From NCBI GenBank assembly GCA_031769625.1, contig JAUIMM010000534.1, positions 8,138,001 to 8,202,000 on the forward strand: a stretch of 64,000 bases of DNA, in the 5' to 3' direction. This document shows, piece by piece, positions 21,090-33,193 of the stretch. Position 1 is the stretch's first letter. Each line of letters starts with the position of its first letter. The DNA comes from Taudactylus pleione (lineage: Eukaryota > Chordata > Amphibia > Anura > Myobatrachidae). The notes beneath the pieces are model-generated. The model saw only the letters and a program-made list of their open reading frames with translations. It did no database searches and was not told where the DNA came from. The translations under genes were made by a program, and so were the position numbers.

Positions 21090-22018
21090 GGGCTCTATTT
21101 ATTAACATTATTTTTACTAAAATAAAGTGAAAAAGGGTGTTCTCACACCCTTTTCACATTACTTTAATATCACCTACAGTTACTAAAGGGCAATTGGAGT
21201 AAAATTCGTAAAATTCTACTCCAACCCCTAAGTATCACTTATTTTTTAGTAAGCAGATCGCATTTTCCCATAATGTAATGGGAAATGTGATCTGACCAAA
21301 GCTACTAAAAATAAATTGTAAAAAAATACCGGGGAAAGCCCTGTGATAATAACACCACCTGGAGGTGGCGTTATCCAGGGTCTCCCCCGGTTACCGGACT
21401 CCTGCTCCGCTCTGACGGGGAGAGCAGAGCCCGGAGCCGGCCCCAGTAATCAGCTGTGTGGTCTAAACAGACCACACATTGATACACTGTAAAAAAAAGT
21501 AAAAAAGCCCTCAAACTTACCTGACTCCAGGGACCGGAGTTCGGAGCTCTGGTGATGTCCTCCCTCCGGTCAGCTGGTCTCCCATGCTGCACTGTGACCC
21601 GGTCGTCACCTGACAGGGTCCCAGTGCAGTATGGGATGTCAGCTGACCGGAGGATATGGGGGACATCACCGAAGCCCGGAACATGCAGGCAAGTGTAATT
21701 AAGGGAAAGGGGAGGTCACGGGGGGTCTGCGATCATGGGGGCGGGGCCTGGCGATGGGGGCGGGGCTTAGCACCAGGGGGGGTAGCAGTGGCGGCCAGTC
21801 GGCGCATGCGCGGGGCACTTGTCACGGTATTTTTTGCGAAAATACCGTGACTAGTGTGCGGAGGGGATTCGCAGGGACAGAGCTTTCTCGCAAGCTCTGT
21901 CCCTGCAAGGGATTTGTAGTAAATCCCTGTGATATTGCCTGAATTCGCAATGCGAATTCAATCGGTAATATCACACTACAATCTGCATTACCAATGCGGA
22001 TTGTAGTAAATAGAGCCC
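21090..22018 (-). mobile_element. Serial-hairpin element, right copy, inverted (929 bp)
   Basis: Same family as 20169-21048 in opposite orientation, separated from it by 41 bases. The same hairpins appear in reverse order, for example gcagggacagagctt near 21870 and its partner near 21890, and ggtattttttgcgaaaatacc near 21827-21847. Differences are indels and substitutions, so the two arms have diverged. GGGCTC and GAGCCC ends are intact. Confidence 0.85.
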
Positions 22019-22464
22019 TAAGACATGGTACAAGCCGCAAATTAAATTCCTATGAAATTAGACCAGAATCTTGCCAATGCCATACACTTTTTTGTTCAAA
22101 ATGATTATCTTCAAATAAACCTTTGGGTTACATTCCCTCCAGTTGTATTTTTCTATGAGACACATATGGGTCCAAATGTAATAGGGTGAGAGATTAGAAA
22201 ATGTGAGTTTAGCAGTAACCTTTCACACTTTTTAAATTCAGACAATGTAATAGAGTCAGAGAACAGGCAAACTCACATGTTTTTATACTCAAACAACTGC
22301 CACGATTTAAACTGTCATTCAGATGTTTTCCTATTTTGAAGATAAAACTCGACCAATGTGAGAAGTTACTGCTAAACTCTCCCCCTATTACATTTGGCCC
22401 ATGGAGTTTAGCTGTCTTTGCTGCTGCCATCTCTGTTCCTCTTTGGTGACAGCAGCTGAACATA

Positions 22465-23064
22465 GGCCCTGATTCAGAGCCGGACGCTATTTGCGCTCGC
22501 TCATTCAGAAAAAAGGGGTGGCTATTCAAATGAACCGTTCGCTCTTTGCGGTCTGTTCACGCCTCTAGGTCTGAACGAGCGAACAAAACTTGCGGTCGTT
22601 TTTTGGAAAACTACGCCCCCTGGCCGCTCGCATCCTACGTCATGTGTCGCTGTTTATTAGATTAATCGAGTACATCGACCAGCGTATGAACTGCTCGCTA
22701 TTCTTGTGGTTGGTTTTACCTATCACAATCTTGCGAGCAGTTCTGACAATAAAATAACCCAGTGACGTGGTCAATTACGCTGCTGTATTAATTATGCACA
22801 CCCATAAAACGCCCATTTTGACCTTTAAGCACGCCTGCGTTCTGATCTCCACTCCACGTTTTCAAGCACCTTCCCCTGTTACCACCCACATACGCCTCCT
22901 CCTGTCACTCAAAATAGCAGGCATTCGCTATTTAGCGAACAAACGATTTTTGGCCGCACTGACTGGTTCGCGCATGCGTATTACGATCCGTATGCATGCG
23001 CAGTTGTGCAAACATCGCTCGGAACGAACGAGCGTCCGCTTACGAGCGGCTCTGAATCAGGCCC
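22465..23064. mobile_element. 600-bp GGCCCTGATTCAG MITE, copy A
   Basis: Perfect-looking ends with 3-bp duplication ATA at 22462-22464 and 23065-23067. Shares its interior (cactcccc, acgtcac-ggtta, gcgagcagttc, cgcatgcg) with copies at 32595, 33314 and 54940. Non-coding. Confidence 0.85.
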
Positions 23065-23067
23065 ATA

Positions 23068-23695
23068 GTGAGAAAGTATCCTGGCTCTAATTCCAACAGG
23101 GAACATGATGCTAATGAAACCCCTGGGCACACAGCACGTGCAGCACAAAAGTGAAATCCTTTTCCAGGCACAGAGGAAGGAGGTCCAGACCAGTTAAGAT
23201 AAATGGGGAAGGACAGCTATGGCTGGCAATGGCTGTTTTAAAATATCTACAGTGACTGGTTCATGTTTTCCCTGTCCACTGTCTCCTGTCGTTCCAACAG
23301 TCGCCAATGGCTGCTTTATAACTGAACGTTGTTAATGCTGCCACCTTACAATAGCCACAATGTACTTTCCCCATAATAAGCTACTGTTGTTATTCTGCTG
23401 CATTATATAGATTGTTTGCATCCTCTTTTGGGCAGGGCAATCTGTACCGTCTGATTTATGTCACTCTTTGTAAATTGTTTGTGTCATGATCCCTCTACTG
23501 TACAGCATTGTGTAATAGGATAGCACCAGAGCCGGAGCTATATCGTCTTGGTACTATCGGGCTTGTCGGTCATTGTGAATACCGGGTCCTCATTACAGGC
23601 TGCGCAGGTCGCTTAGATAGCGTGGTCATGCCTTCTTGGTATCACTGCTGCCAGGCCCAGACCTGAGCACTGTGTACCCACTTTTCCCCTTTCTC
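23068..23695. other. Non-coding, no recognised feature
   Basis: Ordinary sequence between two MITEs. No gene or structured repeat seen. Confidence 0.5.
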
Positions 23696-23698
23696 TCA

Positions 23699-24459
23699 GG
23701 GGCCTATTCATCAACACTAAAATAAAGTTTTTAAGGACATTTTCCTTAATTACCGTTATTTTAGTATTCATGAACACACTTAGCACGGGAGATATCACTG
23801 ATATCTCCTTGCTAAGTCCCCCTGCGTTAATTTCCACACTCCCCATACATTAGTATGGGGATATTGAAATTATGCTATTCATCAATTTCCGAAAATTATG
23901 TACTTTCGGAATTTGATGGAGTTACTATACGCCACTGTGAGGTGTATAGCAGCTGACACTTACCTGCTTCCAGCTGGTGAGGTCCCCCGGCGTCTTCCCC
24001 CGGCGCTCTGGTCCGTCCTCTGGCTCCTGGGGCTGTGCAGACACGTGTTCTCCCAGCAGAACACAATAAAGTTTAGAAGAAAAAAATATGTTGTTTTTTT
24101 TTTAATTCTAAACTGTGCTATGGGCTGCTGGGAGAACACATGACAGCACAGAGCCAGAGGCGCTGCAGCGAGCAGGTAAGTGCGGGAACGGGGGGAGGAC
24201 ACAAACTTACCGCCGCTGTAGGCAGTGTTGAGCATTCACTGGCTTTGCGAATGTAACAGCGCATGCGCAGAACGGATTCCAGCTGCGGTAAGTTAGTGTT
24301 GATAGAGATAACTATCTATTTCGCAAAAATGACAGCTTTTCTAAATAGATAGTTATGAGGAGGAGGAATGATGGATTCCTCTGGTAATTAGGTAGAACTC
24401 CATGCGAGTTCTAAACCTAATTACCTCCAGATAGTTTTAAGGAATGATGAATAGGCCCC
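23699..24459. mobile_element. Serial-hairpin MITE with TCA duplication (761 bp)
   Basis: Ends GGGGCCTATTCATCA and (inward) GGGGCCTATTCATCA. TCA lies at 23696-23698 and 24460-24462. Hairpins in order include gagatatc-/gatatctc near 23790, ccccatac-/gtatgggg near 23845, ttccgaaa near 23887, a large one around 24020-24165 (gtgttctcccagcag and its inverse), taactatctattt near 24308-24355 and taattaggtagaact near 24386-24425. Outward splice-donor octamers at 23958 and 24174 bracket the core. An NRF1-like site is at 24259. Confidence 0.85.
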
Positions 24460-24462
24460 TCA

Positions 24463-25477
24463 GTGCCCCGGTTAGCACTTTATAACTAAACGATGATAAT
24501 GATAATAATAGGAATCCTGAAACCTTATTTATGCCATGCTCATGTTTTTCCTTTTTATTTTTTACGAAACCGTTTGCATCCAGAAAGACTGATGATACCA
24601 GTAGAAATATAAGACATGACCACGAGAAACCCACAATATATCCGATTCACACAGATGTGCGGCAGCGGCTGCTTCGCCAGTGCTGTTACTATATTTTTTG
24701 CCTATTACAAGCTTCCTGCTATTTTATGACAGAGGGATACACATTCTCTCTTTACCGTTTCTGCTCTCTGACATTTAATTGAAAATTGGCACACTAAGTA
24801 CTTTGCGCTGCTATATCACAGCACGGCTCGTACAAGTATAAGTATGTCTTTGATAGCGTCCCTGCTATTTTATTGCAGACAGGCTACACAAATACCTGGC
24901 TGTAGCTATTTTCTGGGTATTGTGCAGAGCTTTTGTCAGTTTAGGGGTAGATGTGCTCTGACTGCAGGGCCACACAATAGTTGGAAATACAGAACAATAA
25001 CAGCTTTAATATAGAGGACTTGTTGCACCACACCCATACACCCACTCACTGCTTGCTCAACCCCATCCATCACCCAAGAAATTAGATCAAGAGAAAGGGA
25101 TGGATTATCCTCCAGGCTTGATGGAAATACAGCACAGCTGGATGTTTCCTGCAACTATTTTCAGCTATCAGTGCATTTGAGAAATAAGCCTTTGTGGTAC
25201 ATTGAGGCTTATTTTGTAGACAAGCATTTCAGCTCAGACAAGCAACAGAAATAATCTCAACAGCAGGGATGTGCAACCTTCAGCATTAACCATGGTGCTG
25301 AACTGCAGCTGTCAGGATGCTAAAGGCACCTTGTAACTATACTTGAGCTATAGAGTATATATCATAGATGGTCCATTATAAAACATTTCCGGGGACTATG
25401 TGCTGCTGGTCAGGTGCATCTAAGGCTGTCCTGCACGGTACTGACTCTGCACTACAAGCACCTTCATAACAGGTTTA
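24463..25477. other. Non-coding, no recognised feature
   Basis: Unique-looking sequence with only short frames that carry no recognised motif. Confidence 0.5.
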
Positions 25478-25621
25478 AGGACCTATTCATCATAACTGAA
25501 ATATCGATGGAGGCAATTAAGTTAGAACTCGCATGGAGTTCTACCTAATTACCAGAGGAATTCATCATTCCTCCTCTCGTTAAGTATCTATTGCGAAAAG
25601 CTGTCATTTTTGCGATGACAG
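25478..25621 (-). mobile_element. Truncated copy of the 23699 serial-hairpin MITE
   Basis: Matches the right end of 23699-24459 in inverted orientation (ctattcatca, gttagaactcgcatgg, agctgtcatttttgcg). It is cut off where the CAGTGGCG element begins at 25622, which therefore inserted into it or joined it by deletion. Confidence 0.75.
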
Positions 25622-26560
25622 CAGTGGCGTAACTATAAATTTTGCTCCCCCATGCCAAAAAAGTTTCAGGCGCCCCCCTCCTGCCCAACTCCCCTCCCGC
25701 CCAAAGATCAAACACACCCAAAGACGACGTTTAAGGTGTGTGGTTACATGATACAGCAACGTGCCTTACACATTATGACACACTAAGTAATGCCACTTAC
25801 AACACAGTGTGCCACACCGGAATGCCCCTTACAACACATTATGCCACACAGCAATGCCCCTTACACATGCCACCCTGTAATAATGCCCCTTATGCAATGC
25901 CCCCTGTAGTAGTGCCCATTATGCAGGGCCCCCTGTAATTGTGCCCATATGCAGTGCCCCTTGTAGTTGTGCCCCTTCAAGTAGTGCCCCCTGTAATTGT
26001 GCCCCTTCTAGTAGTGCCCCCTGTAGTTGTGCCCATTTTAGTAGTGCCCCCTGTAGTTGTGCCCAGTAGTTGCCCCCTGTAGTGAGCCCCCTGTAGTTGC
26101 CCCTTGTAGTTGCCCCCTGTGGTTGCCCCCAGTGGTAAGCCCCCTGTAGTTGTCCCCAGTAGTGAGCCCCCTGTAGTTGCAACCAGTAGTCAGCCCACTG
26201 TAGCTGCACCTAGTTGATCCCAATAGTGAGCCCCCTGTAGTTGCCCCTAGTGAGCCCCCTGTAGTTGCCCCCAGTAGTGGGCCCCCTGTAGTTGCCCCCA
26301 GTAGTGAGCCCCCTGTAGTTGCCCCCAGTAGTTAGTCCTCTGTAGTTGCTCTCCCCCCCCCGCGCGCACACAAACACACAAAAAAACAAAAACAAAAACA
26401 AAAAACACTTACCTTTACCCCGGCATCCGTTCCTCGGCACTATGGGAGTGACGTCATGACGTCACTCCCATAGTGCTCTGCGGGACACGGAAGACGGAGC
26501 TCACTCCTGAGCTCCGTCCCCGGCGTCCGCTCCTTGGCACTATGGGAGTGACGTCATGAT
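25622..26560. mobile_element. CAGTGGCG element with minisatellite (copy 2)
   Basis: Left tip CAGTGGCGTAACTATA. The array from about 25780 to 26345 uses 'ccccctgtagttg' and 'cccccagtagtgagc' units. It is followed by ACTTACCT at 26407 and the palindrome around 26441-26475 (actatgggagtgacg), which recurs in part near 26538. The right boundary is uncertain. Confidence 0.55.
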
Positions 26561-26687
26561 GAATTATACATATTACATTTCATTTTGCATTCAGACATTA
26601 AAACATTCAGAGCCCGAAGCAGAGTTGAATGAAATTGGGCACATGTTCCCCAAAACTTTAGAAGTGATTACTGGACTAGTCTTACAC

Positions 26688-27175
26688 CATTGTTTCCAAA
26701 CTCCAGTCCTTTGTAACAGCGCCATAACTGTGGGTCCTGGCACCTTGTCCAGGCCACGCCCCCTCCGCATGACATCATGCCGGGAATGACAGAAAAGCTC
26801 AGAGGATTCTGAGGATGCTGCAGGGGGCTGTAAGGGTGTACGTCTGAAGCGTCCTAAGGACACTCTGAGCGGCACTGCTGCAGAGATTCTAGCTGCAGGG
26901 TGCCACGGCGGCACTGCACTCACACCCCTAGTTCATACATTCCAGGAGCCTCTTTGAAAATCGTGTACTGCTCCCGGCCCCCCTGGAAAGGCAGGAAAGC
27001 CTCCAGGCGACAGTCGACCCCCCTCCAGCCCCCCTGCGGTTACAAAAAACCTGCAGTGGTGGGGGGCAGGGCAGGGATGCGATTCACGCTGAATTGCATC
27101 ATTTTGGCCACACCCCCTGCTTCACAATGCCGGTATTCTCGACTTTGTGTAGCGGGACTGGAGTTGGGAAACATG
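26688..27175. mobile_element. hAT-like MITE, 488 bp
   Basis: Ends CATTGTTTCCAAACTCCAG and (inward) CATGTTTCCCAACTCCAGTCC. The 8-bp duplication tcttacac/acttacac at 26680-26687 and 27176-27183 has one mismatch. Non-coding. The right half resembles the GC-rich MITE interior at 62755 (cttcacaatgc). Confidence 0.75.
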
Positions 27176-27289
27176 ACTTACACCTCCCCTATACTAGGTG
27201 CAAAATATAGGCCAGAAACAGACATTTGAAATGTACAGCTCATAGCAGTTCCGTGTAGATGTGATTGAAAAGCGTATAGCTCTGCATCA

Positions 27290-27793
27290 CCCATCCTTCC
27301 AATCCCGACTCCAGAAACCTGACGGGACAAGATCCTGACTAGGCTGGTTAGTACCTTAACCCTCCTCTCCCCCCCCAACCCTAACCCTCCTTTAGTAGTG
27401 CCCCTAAGACTCCCGGGGTGGTGCCTAACCCTAAGTCTTCCCCGGGGGTGCCTAAATCTAACCACCTCTTCCCGCACCCTAAACCCAACCCTCTCGGGGG
27501 TGGGGGGTGCCTAACCTTCCCCCAGTGGCGCCTAACCGTAACCCCCTCCTAGCCTAACCCTAACCCTCCCCTTGGGAGGTACCTAACCCTAAGTCCCCCC
27601 AAGAGTCCCTAAACCTATTGACTGAGTGCTAAGATGCCCGGACTTGCCTCGATAGGTCCGGCATCCTTCAGCATTCCGGCATCAAGATTAAGATAGGCAT
27701 CGTTATTTCGTCTGTCTTAAGTCCCCCGTCGGTCTTTCGTTGCCGGGATATGGACCAGCGGCATCTCATCTGCCGGTCCATTAACTACATCCC
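27290..27793 (-). mobile_element. Element with telomere-like minisatellite (TL copy 1)
   Basis: The right end, read inward, is GGGATGTAGTTAATGG. The interior carries 'cctaaccctaa' and 'gtgcctaaccctaa' units with intervening runs of C, the complement of the TTAGGGTTAGGCAC array in the copies at 35510, 37265, 51743 and 59099. The left boundary is approximate. Confidence 0.6.
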
Positions 27794-28058
27794 CTTTCAT
27801 GTACTCAGTTCTGGAGCATGCACAGTGCAAAAACACGCAAGATACCCATCCGCAAACAGGTCATCTCTGCTTCAGCCCTCAAGTTTTAATGCAATACAAA
27901 AGCCAACCTGAACTGATTTATTAAGATTCATACTGTTCACGGAAACTGTGCACAATAAAGTTACCTAACAACGTGTATATATGTACACCACCAGTTGCAC
28001 CATTTAGAGGGAACAGTGATTACATACAAACCCAACACCACACACACACATATGTATA

Positions 28059-29710
28059 CAGTCAGGTCCATAAATATTGGGACATTGACAGAATTATTAT
28101 AATTTGTCCACTATTCACCACCACAATGGCTTTGAAATGAAACAAACAAGATGTGATTTAACTGCAGACTTTCAGATTTAATTTGAGGGTAATTACATCC
28201 AAATCAGGTGAACGGTGTAGGAATTACAACGGTTTCAATATGTGCCTCCCACTTTTTAAGGGGCCAAAAGTAATGGGACAAACTAAACAGTCCTAAATCT
28301 AACTTTCACTTTTTAATACTTTGTTGCAAATCGTTTGCAGACAATTACAGCCTGAAGTCTGGAACGCATAGACATCACCAGACACTGGGTTTCATCCCTG
28401 GTGATGCTCTGCCAGGCCTCTACTGCAAATGTCTTCAGATCCTGCTTGTTCTTGGGGCATTTTCCCTTCAGTTTTGTCTTCATCAAGTGAAATGCATGCT
28501 CAATAGGATTCAGGTCAGGGGATTGACTTGGCCATTGCATAACATTCCACTTTTTAGCCTTCAAACTCTTTGGTTGCTTTTGCAGTATGCTTCGGGTCAT
28601 TGTCCATCTGCACTGTGAAGCGCTGTCCAAAGAGTTCTGAAGCATTTGACTGAATATGAGCATATAATATTGCCTGAAACACTTCAGAATTCATTCTGCT
28701 GCTTTTGTCAGCAGTCACATCATCAATAAATACAAGGGAACCAGTTCCATTGGCAGCCATACATGCCCACGCCATGACACTACCACCACCATGCTTCACT
28801 GATTAGGTGGTATGTTTTGGATCATGAGCAGTTCCTTTCCTTCTCTTCTCTTCCCATCACTCAGGTACAAGTTGATCTTTGTCTCATCTGTCAATAGGGT
28901 GTTGTTCCAGAACTGTAATGGCTTTTTTAGATGTTGTTTGGCAAACTCTAATCTGGTCTTCCTGTTTTTGTGGCTCACCAATGGTTTGCATCTTGTGGTG
29001 AACCCTCTATATTCACTCTTGTGAAGTCTTCTCTTGATTGTTGACTTTGACACATATACATCTACCTCCTGGAGAGTGTTCTTGATTTGGCCAACTGTTG
29101 TGAAGGGGTTTTTCTTCACCAGGGAAATAATTCTTTTGTCATCCACCACAGTTGTTTGCCGTGGTCTTCCGGGTCTTTTGGTGTTGTTGAGCTCTCCGGT
29201 GCGTTCTTTCTTTTTAAGAATGTTCCAAACAGTTGATTTGGCCACACCTAATGTTTTTGCTATCTCTTGTTTTGATTTTCCAGCCTAATGATGGCTTGCT
29301 TCACTGATAGTGACAGCTCTTTGGATCTCATATTGACAGCTCTTTGGATCTCATATTGAGAGTTGACAGCAACTGATTCCAAATGCAAATGTCACACCTA
29401 GAATCAACTCCAGACCTTTTACATGTTTAATTGATAATTAAATAATGAGGGAATAGCCCACACCTGTCCATGAAATAGCTTTTGAGTTGATAGTCCCATT
29501 ACTTTTGGCCCCTTAAAAAGTGGGTGGCACATATTGAAACTGTTGTAATTCCTACACCGTTCACCCGATTTGGATGTAATTACCCTCAAATTAAATCTGA
29601 AAGTCTGCAGTTAAAGCACATCTTGTTTGTTTCATTTCAAAACCATTGTGGTGGTGAATAGAGGCCAAAATCTGAAAATTCTGTCAATGTCCCAATATTT
29701 ATGGACCTGA

Positions 29711-29713
<3 letters not shown>
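28059..29713 (-). mobile_element. Tc1-like transposon, family 2, copy 1 (1655 bp)
   Basis: Inverted ends CAGTCAGGTCCATAAATATT are flanked by TA on both sides, the target of the superfamily. Terminal repeats extend about 230 bp. A decayed transposase lies on the minus strand. The right flank is a (TA)n tract. Confidence 0.92.
28313..29331 (-). pseudogene. Tc1-like transposase, copy 1, frameshifted
   Basis: Recognisable parts are RGRPRQTTVVDD (GRPR-like hook), TDETKINLY (first catalytic aspartate), TVQMDNDPKHT (second) and SPDLNPIEHAF (glutamate, DD34E spacing). It is broken by a deletion after GKRR relative to copy 2 (the VWRR residues are lost), by frame changes near 28560-28660 and by a deletion near 29265. 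A 23-base direct duplication at about 29313-29358 repeats the start-codon region. Not functional. Confidence 0.88.
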
Positions 29714-29746
<33 letters not shown>

Positions 29747-29825
29747 GTGTAGTGCTATGTATATAATATATATATATATATATACACTGTATATATGTAT
29801 ATATATAATATATACATATTTGCAT

Positions 29826-29856
<31 letters not shown>

Positions 29857-29913
29857 GCAACAAAAGGCAGCACACCGGGGACTTAGAAGAAAATGATCAC
29901 AGCATACAGCCAG

Positions 29914-29957
<44 letters not shown>
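29714..29957. repeat. TA and GATA simple repeats
   Basis: TA tracts at 29713-29742, 29763-29784 and 29917-29957, with a GATA run at 29828-29855. Confidence 0.9.
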
Positions 29958-29958
<1 letters not shown>

Positions 29959-30921
29959 TCCAGATAAATGTAACCCACAATTTCATTCACAATTCGTTTT
30001 GTAGCCTCACTCCCACTCTTAAGGTTTATTTTTTTATGAAACTCAGCAGCGTTCTCATGTACTATAGCAGGTGCCTTTAAACAATAACATTTTTGAACGC
30101 CCTTAAATTGCTACAAAAAAAATTAAATAACAGAAAATTCAGTGTGTATTAGAATATCCTGACACCCCTGTCTTTAAAGGTTACTTACCTAGGGCTCGAC
30201 TTTCAGAATTTCCATGGGTCCACAATTTTCAACTTATTGCTTAGCAGCATTGAAGCCTGTGTAATTAACATGTCGGATTTACATGGCTGATTGACTAGCC
30301 AATCTTAGCAACAATAATGGTAACATATCATTAGCGTACGGTACACAGCATTCTGTCACTTCTTGAAAGCTCGTTATACTGTATGTCCTATCTGTTTTGT
30401 TATCTAATTCAGCTCCATACTGTCCAGTCTACTTTTGAAAGGGATCAAATTCTAAATATAGAATTTTAAAATTGTTTGTCAAATTAAAAAAAAAATAATA
30501 ATTTGTGAATAGCAATCATTTTTTTCTAGCGAAGATTGACAAGCATTAATGGAGTTATAATTGTAATAGATGTTTTACTCAAGAAAGTAGTAGATGATAT
30601 TAAATGAAATAAAAAGTTCGACTCATTTCTGTATGACTCATGCATAGAGTTTAGTTTGATTCCCAGTAATTGCATATTGATATTGAATTTTGCTGTCAGT
30701 CTTATTACAGCTGTTGCTTGCTGCTAGAGATTAAGGCTATTTTAGGTGCTACAAGGAACTTGTAGAACATTTTCCTGTTTAAGTGGTGGGTATTATAGGA
30801 GACAGAAGGCAGACTATCATATCCAGTCAAAATAAGATTCAAGCATTAAATATGCAGCCATTTTACATCTAGGTCTTCATAGCAACACAACTGAGACGGA
30901 ATGAGCAGTATATTTTATTTT
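29958..30921. other. Non-coding, no recognised feature
   Basis: AT-rich, no gene or repeat recognised. Confidence 0.5.
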
Positions 30922-31235
30922 TAGAGTTGTGCACTGACCCCCATGTTTTGGTTTTGGATCTGGAATTATCTTTGTGTTTTGGTTTTACAAATCTGGATCT
31001 GGATTTTTAAAGAAAAAAAAAATGATAAAAAGTTTTTGAAAACAGCTAAAGTCATGTAAATTTTGCAATCCAAAATCCGAAATTTGGATATAAAATACGA
31101 ATTGCAAACTGCTGGAAGATCAGAACCACAACTTGGATTTATCCGGATCGTCTCAGAAGATTAGAACTGTGATTATGATGTGTCCGGAATCACGAAATTC
31201 AAGTGGATTTATGGAGAACTGAACAGCACATCTTA
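30922..31235. mobile_element. Non-autonomous hAT relative of the X/Y family
   Basis: Starts TAGAGTTGTGCACTGACC and continues with 'gttttggttttggatctgg' and 'aaaaacagctaaa', which matches the 3' subterminal region of copy Y at 7442-7620. The right end, read inward, is TAAGATGTGCTGTTCAG. Flanks are similar T-rich octamers. Probably a MITE cross-mobilised by the same transposase group; that is inference. Confidence 0.6.
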
Positions 31236-31367
31236 TTTTATGTGAAATGATCATTACAGATGAAGAAGCACTATTACAAAATAATCAAGTTTATTTTGAC
31301 AGTTTATGTGTGTATATTAGAACTAGTTAGAAGTGCCCTTTCATTTTATGCAGTACAATGGTACATA

Positions 31368-31635
31368 GGGCCTGGTTCAGAGTTTAGGGGCATATCGCAA
31401 AGTGCACCTGTGAATATGGCTCCGGCGTCTTAATTCCCACGCCCATTCTGCGTGACCATAGACTCACTCAGGACTGTGACAATCGAATGATCTGCAACAT
31501 TTTATGCAGATGCTTGGATTTGCAATGCAATCTCAATGCATCTTCCGGCAGCTGCGACATTAGCATATTTCACATAGCAGTTGAGTACAAATTAGCAACT
31601 GCGACAGCATTAGTGTACATCTCTGAATCAGACCT
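31368..31635. mobile_element. GGGCCTGGTTCAG MITE with ATA duplication (268 bp)
   Basis: Ends GGGCCTGGTTCAGAG and (inward) AGGTCTGATTCAGAG, with ATA at 31365-31367 and 31636-31638. A related composite lies at 55565-56418 (shared attctgcgtgaccat and attagcatatt). Confidence 0.8.
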
Positions 31636-31679
31636 ATAGTCAATTCTCGACAGACATTGGAGCACAACAATACGCTACA

Positions 31680-31810
31680 AAAGAGAATCCCAAACGTAGT
31701 ACTCAAGGCTCCCCAACAGCTCAGGTTTTAGAGACATCCATGGTTGAGCACAGGTGATTAAAACAATTAAGGTACTAATTAAGTCACCTGTGCTCAACCT
31801 CTGCCATACA
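31680..31810. repeat. Short fold-back MITE fragment
   Basis: The arm gttgagcacaggtga at 31743-31757 is perfectly inverted at 31784-31798. The left side 'ctcaaggctccccaac' resembles worn hAT MITE ends. Boundaries uncertain. Confidence 0.5.
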
Positions 31811-32055
31811 TGTAATGTTAATTTGAAACTGATTAAAACAACTTTTTGGGATTGTAAATATACCTAATTCATAATATATATACTAATTTATCAAATGCTA
31901 ATAATAAAAGTACACATTAAGACATGCATAAAACATGCAGGAAAGAGGCATTTTATAGTCTAGATGGCCAAAGTAGGGACATTGACACAGAAAGATTTCT
32001 ATGGGCAAAAAAAGCTGCAATTGTCGTAGGAAGCAGAGGGACAGTTGGTAACTAT

Positions 32056-32524
32056 GGGGCCTATTAATTATTGAAGGCCAACTCGCAGCGGGGGAAAAGT
32101 GACACCGGGGCAATTCATCATTCATCTCTGAAAAGCAGTTGTCCCTGTGGTTAGTATCGCAGCTACTTCTGTAGCTGCGTTACTTACCTGCTCCCCGTCA
32201 TCTCCCGGCTATGCATGCGTGACCTCGGATTAGGCATGCGCAAAGCCGCCGGGGAGCTGGTGAGGAGGCGGCAGAGGAATCCGCTCTAATCCCTCTTCGT
32301 ATCCTTGGAACTCCTTCCCATAGGAAGGAGTGGGGATCCGAGAACAACTGCCGTCTGAAGATGGTGTTTGTTTTCGGCAGCAAAATCCGAAAACTTTCAG
32401 TTTTCTGAGTTTGCTGAATACCAAAAGGGTCCTATCGGACCCTCACGATGAATGGCCCGGTAACTTCAATATGCTGCATTTCCGCATGGTTACCGGGCCA
32501 TTTATCATTTGATGAATGGGCACC
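32056..32524. mobile_element. Serial-hairpin MITE with TAT duplication (469 bp)
   Basis: Ends GGGGCCTATTAATTATT and (inward) GGTGCCCATTCATCAAA. TAT lies at 32053-32055 and 32525-32527. Hairpins include cgcagctac-/gtagctgcg near 32158-32180, actccttccc near 32310-32330, agggtcc-/ggaccct near 32427-32444 and aatggcccggtaac- near 32450-32502. ACTTACCT is at 32182. Confidence 0.8.
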
Positions 32525-32594
32525 TATGGACTAAAAATCACAGCTTGGTCAGCCAATATACCTTATGAAGAATATTGCTGCAGATCCAAACAGA

Positions 32595-33193
32595 GGGCCT
32601 GATTCAGAGCCGCTCGTAAGCGGCCGCATGTTCGCTCTGAGCGATGTTCGCATAACTACGCATGCGTATGGGTCGTAATGCGCATGTGCAAACCAGTTAT
32701 TGCGGTCGGAAATTGTGCGCTCGCAAAACAGCGAGTGGCTGCTAATTTGATTGACAGACTGTACCGTTTGTGGGTGGTAAGAGGGGAAGGTTCTTGAAAA
32801 CAGGGGAGTGGAGACCCGAACGCAGGCGTGCCAAATGGTCAAAAGGGCGTTTAATGGGAGTGCATAATTAGTAAAGGAGCGTCATCGATCACGTCACTTG
32901 GTTGTCTTTTAGCCTGAACTGCTCGCAGTGATAGCGGTAAGAAAACCCTACCACAAGCACTGCGAGCAGTTCAGATGCCTTTCCATGTACCCGATTAGTC
33001 TAATAAATAGCGGAGATGACGTGTGATGCGAACGGAAAAGTGGCGTCTTTACAAAATAGCGAGCGCATTTTTCATTCGCTCGCTCAGACATAGAGGCGTC
33101 AACAAACTGCAAAGAGCAAGCGCTCAATTTAAATAGCCGGCCCCTTATTTGGAACGACCGTCCGCAAATAGCGTCCGGCTCTGAATCAGGCTC
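32595..33193. mobile_element. 599-bp GATTCAGAGC MITE, copy B
   Basis: Ends GGGCCTGATTCAGAG and (inward) GAGCCTGATTCAGAG; AGA duplication at 32592-32594 and 33194-33196. Same family as copies A, C and D, more diverged from C and D than they are from each other. Confidence 0.85.

Noticed and set aside
20125..21850. ORFs of 60-95 codons within the serial-hairpin pair
   Set aside because: They read through palindromes and GC-rich MITE cores and differ between the two inverted copies, so no conserved protein.
25919..26440. Frames with YRGLTTGGN repeats, and similar TTGGTTTGG repeats at 52925-53194
   Set aside because: Translations of the GTAGTTGCCCC-type minisatellites. Not glycine-rich genes.
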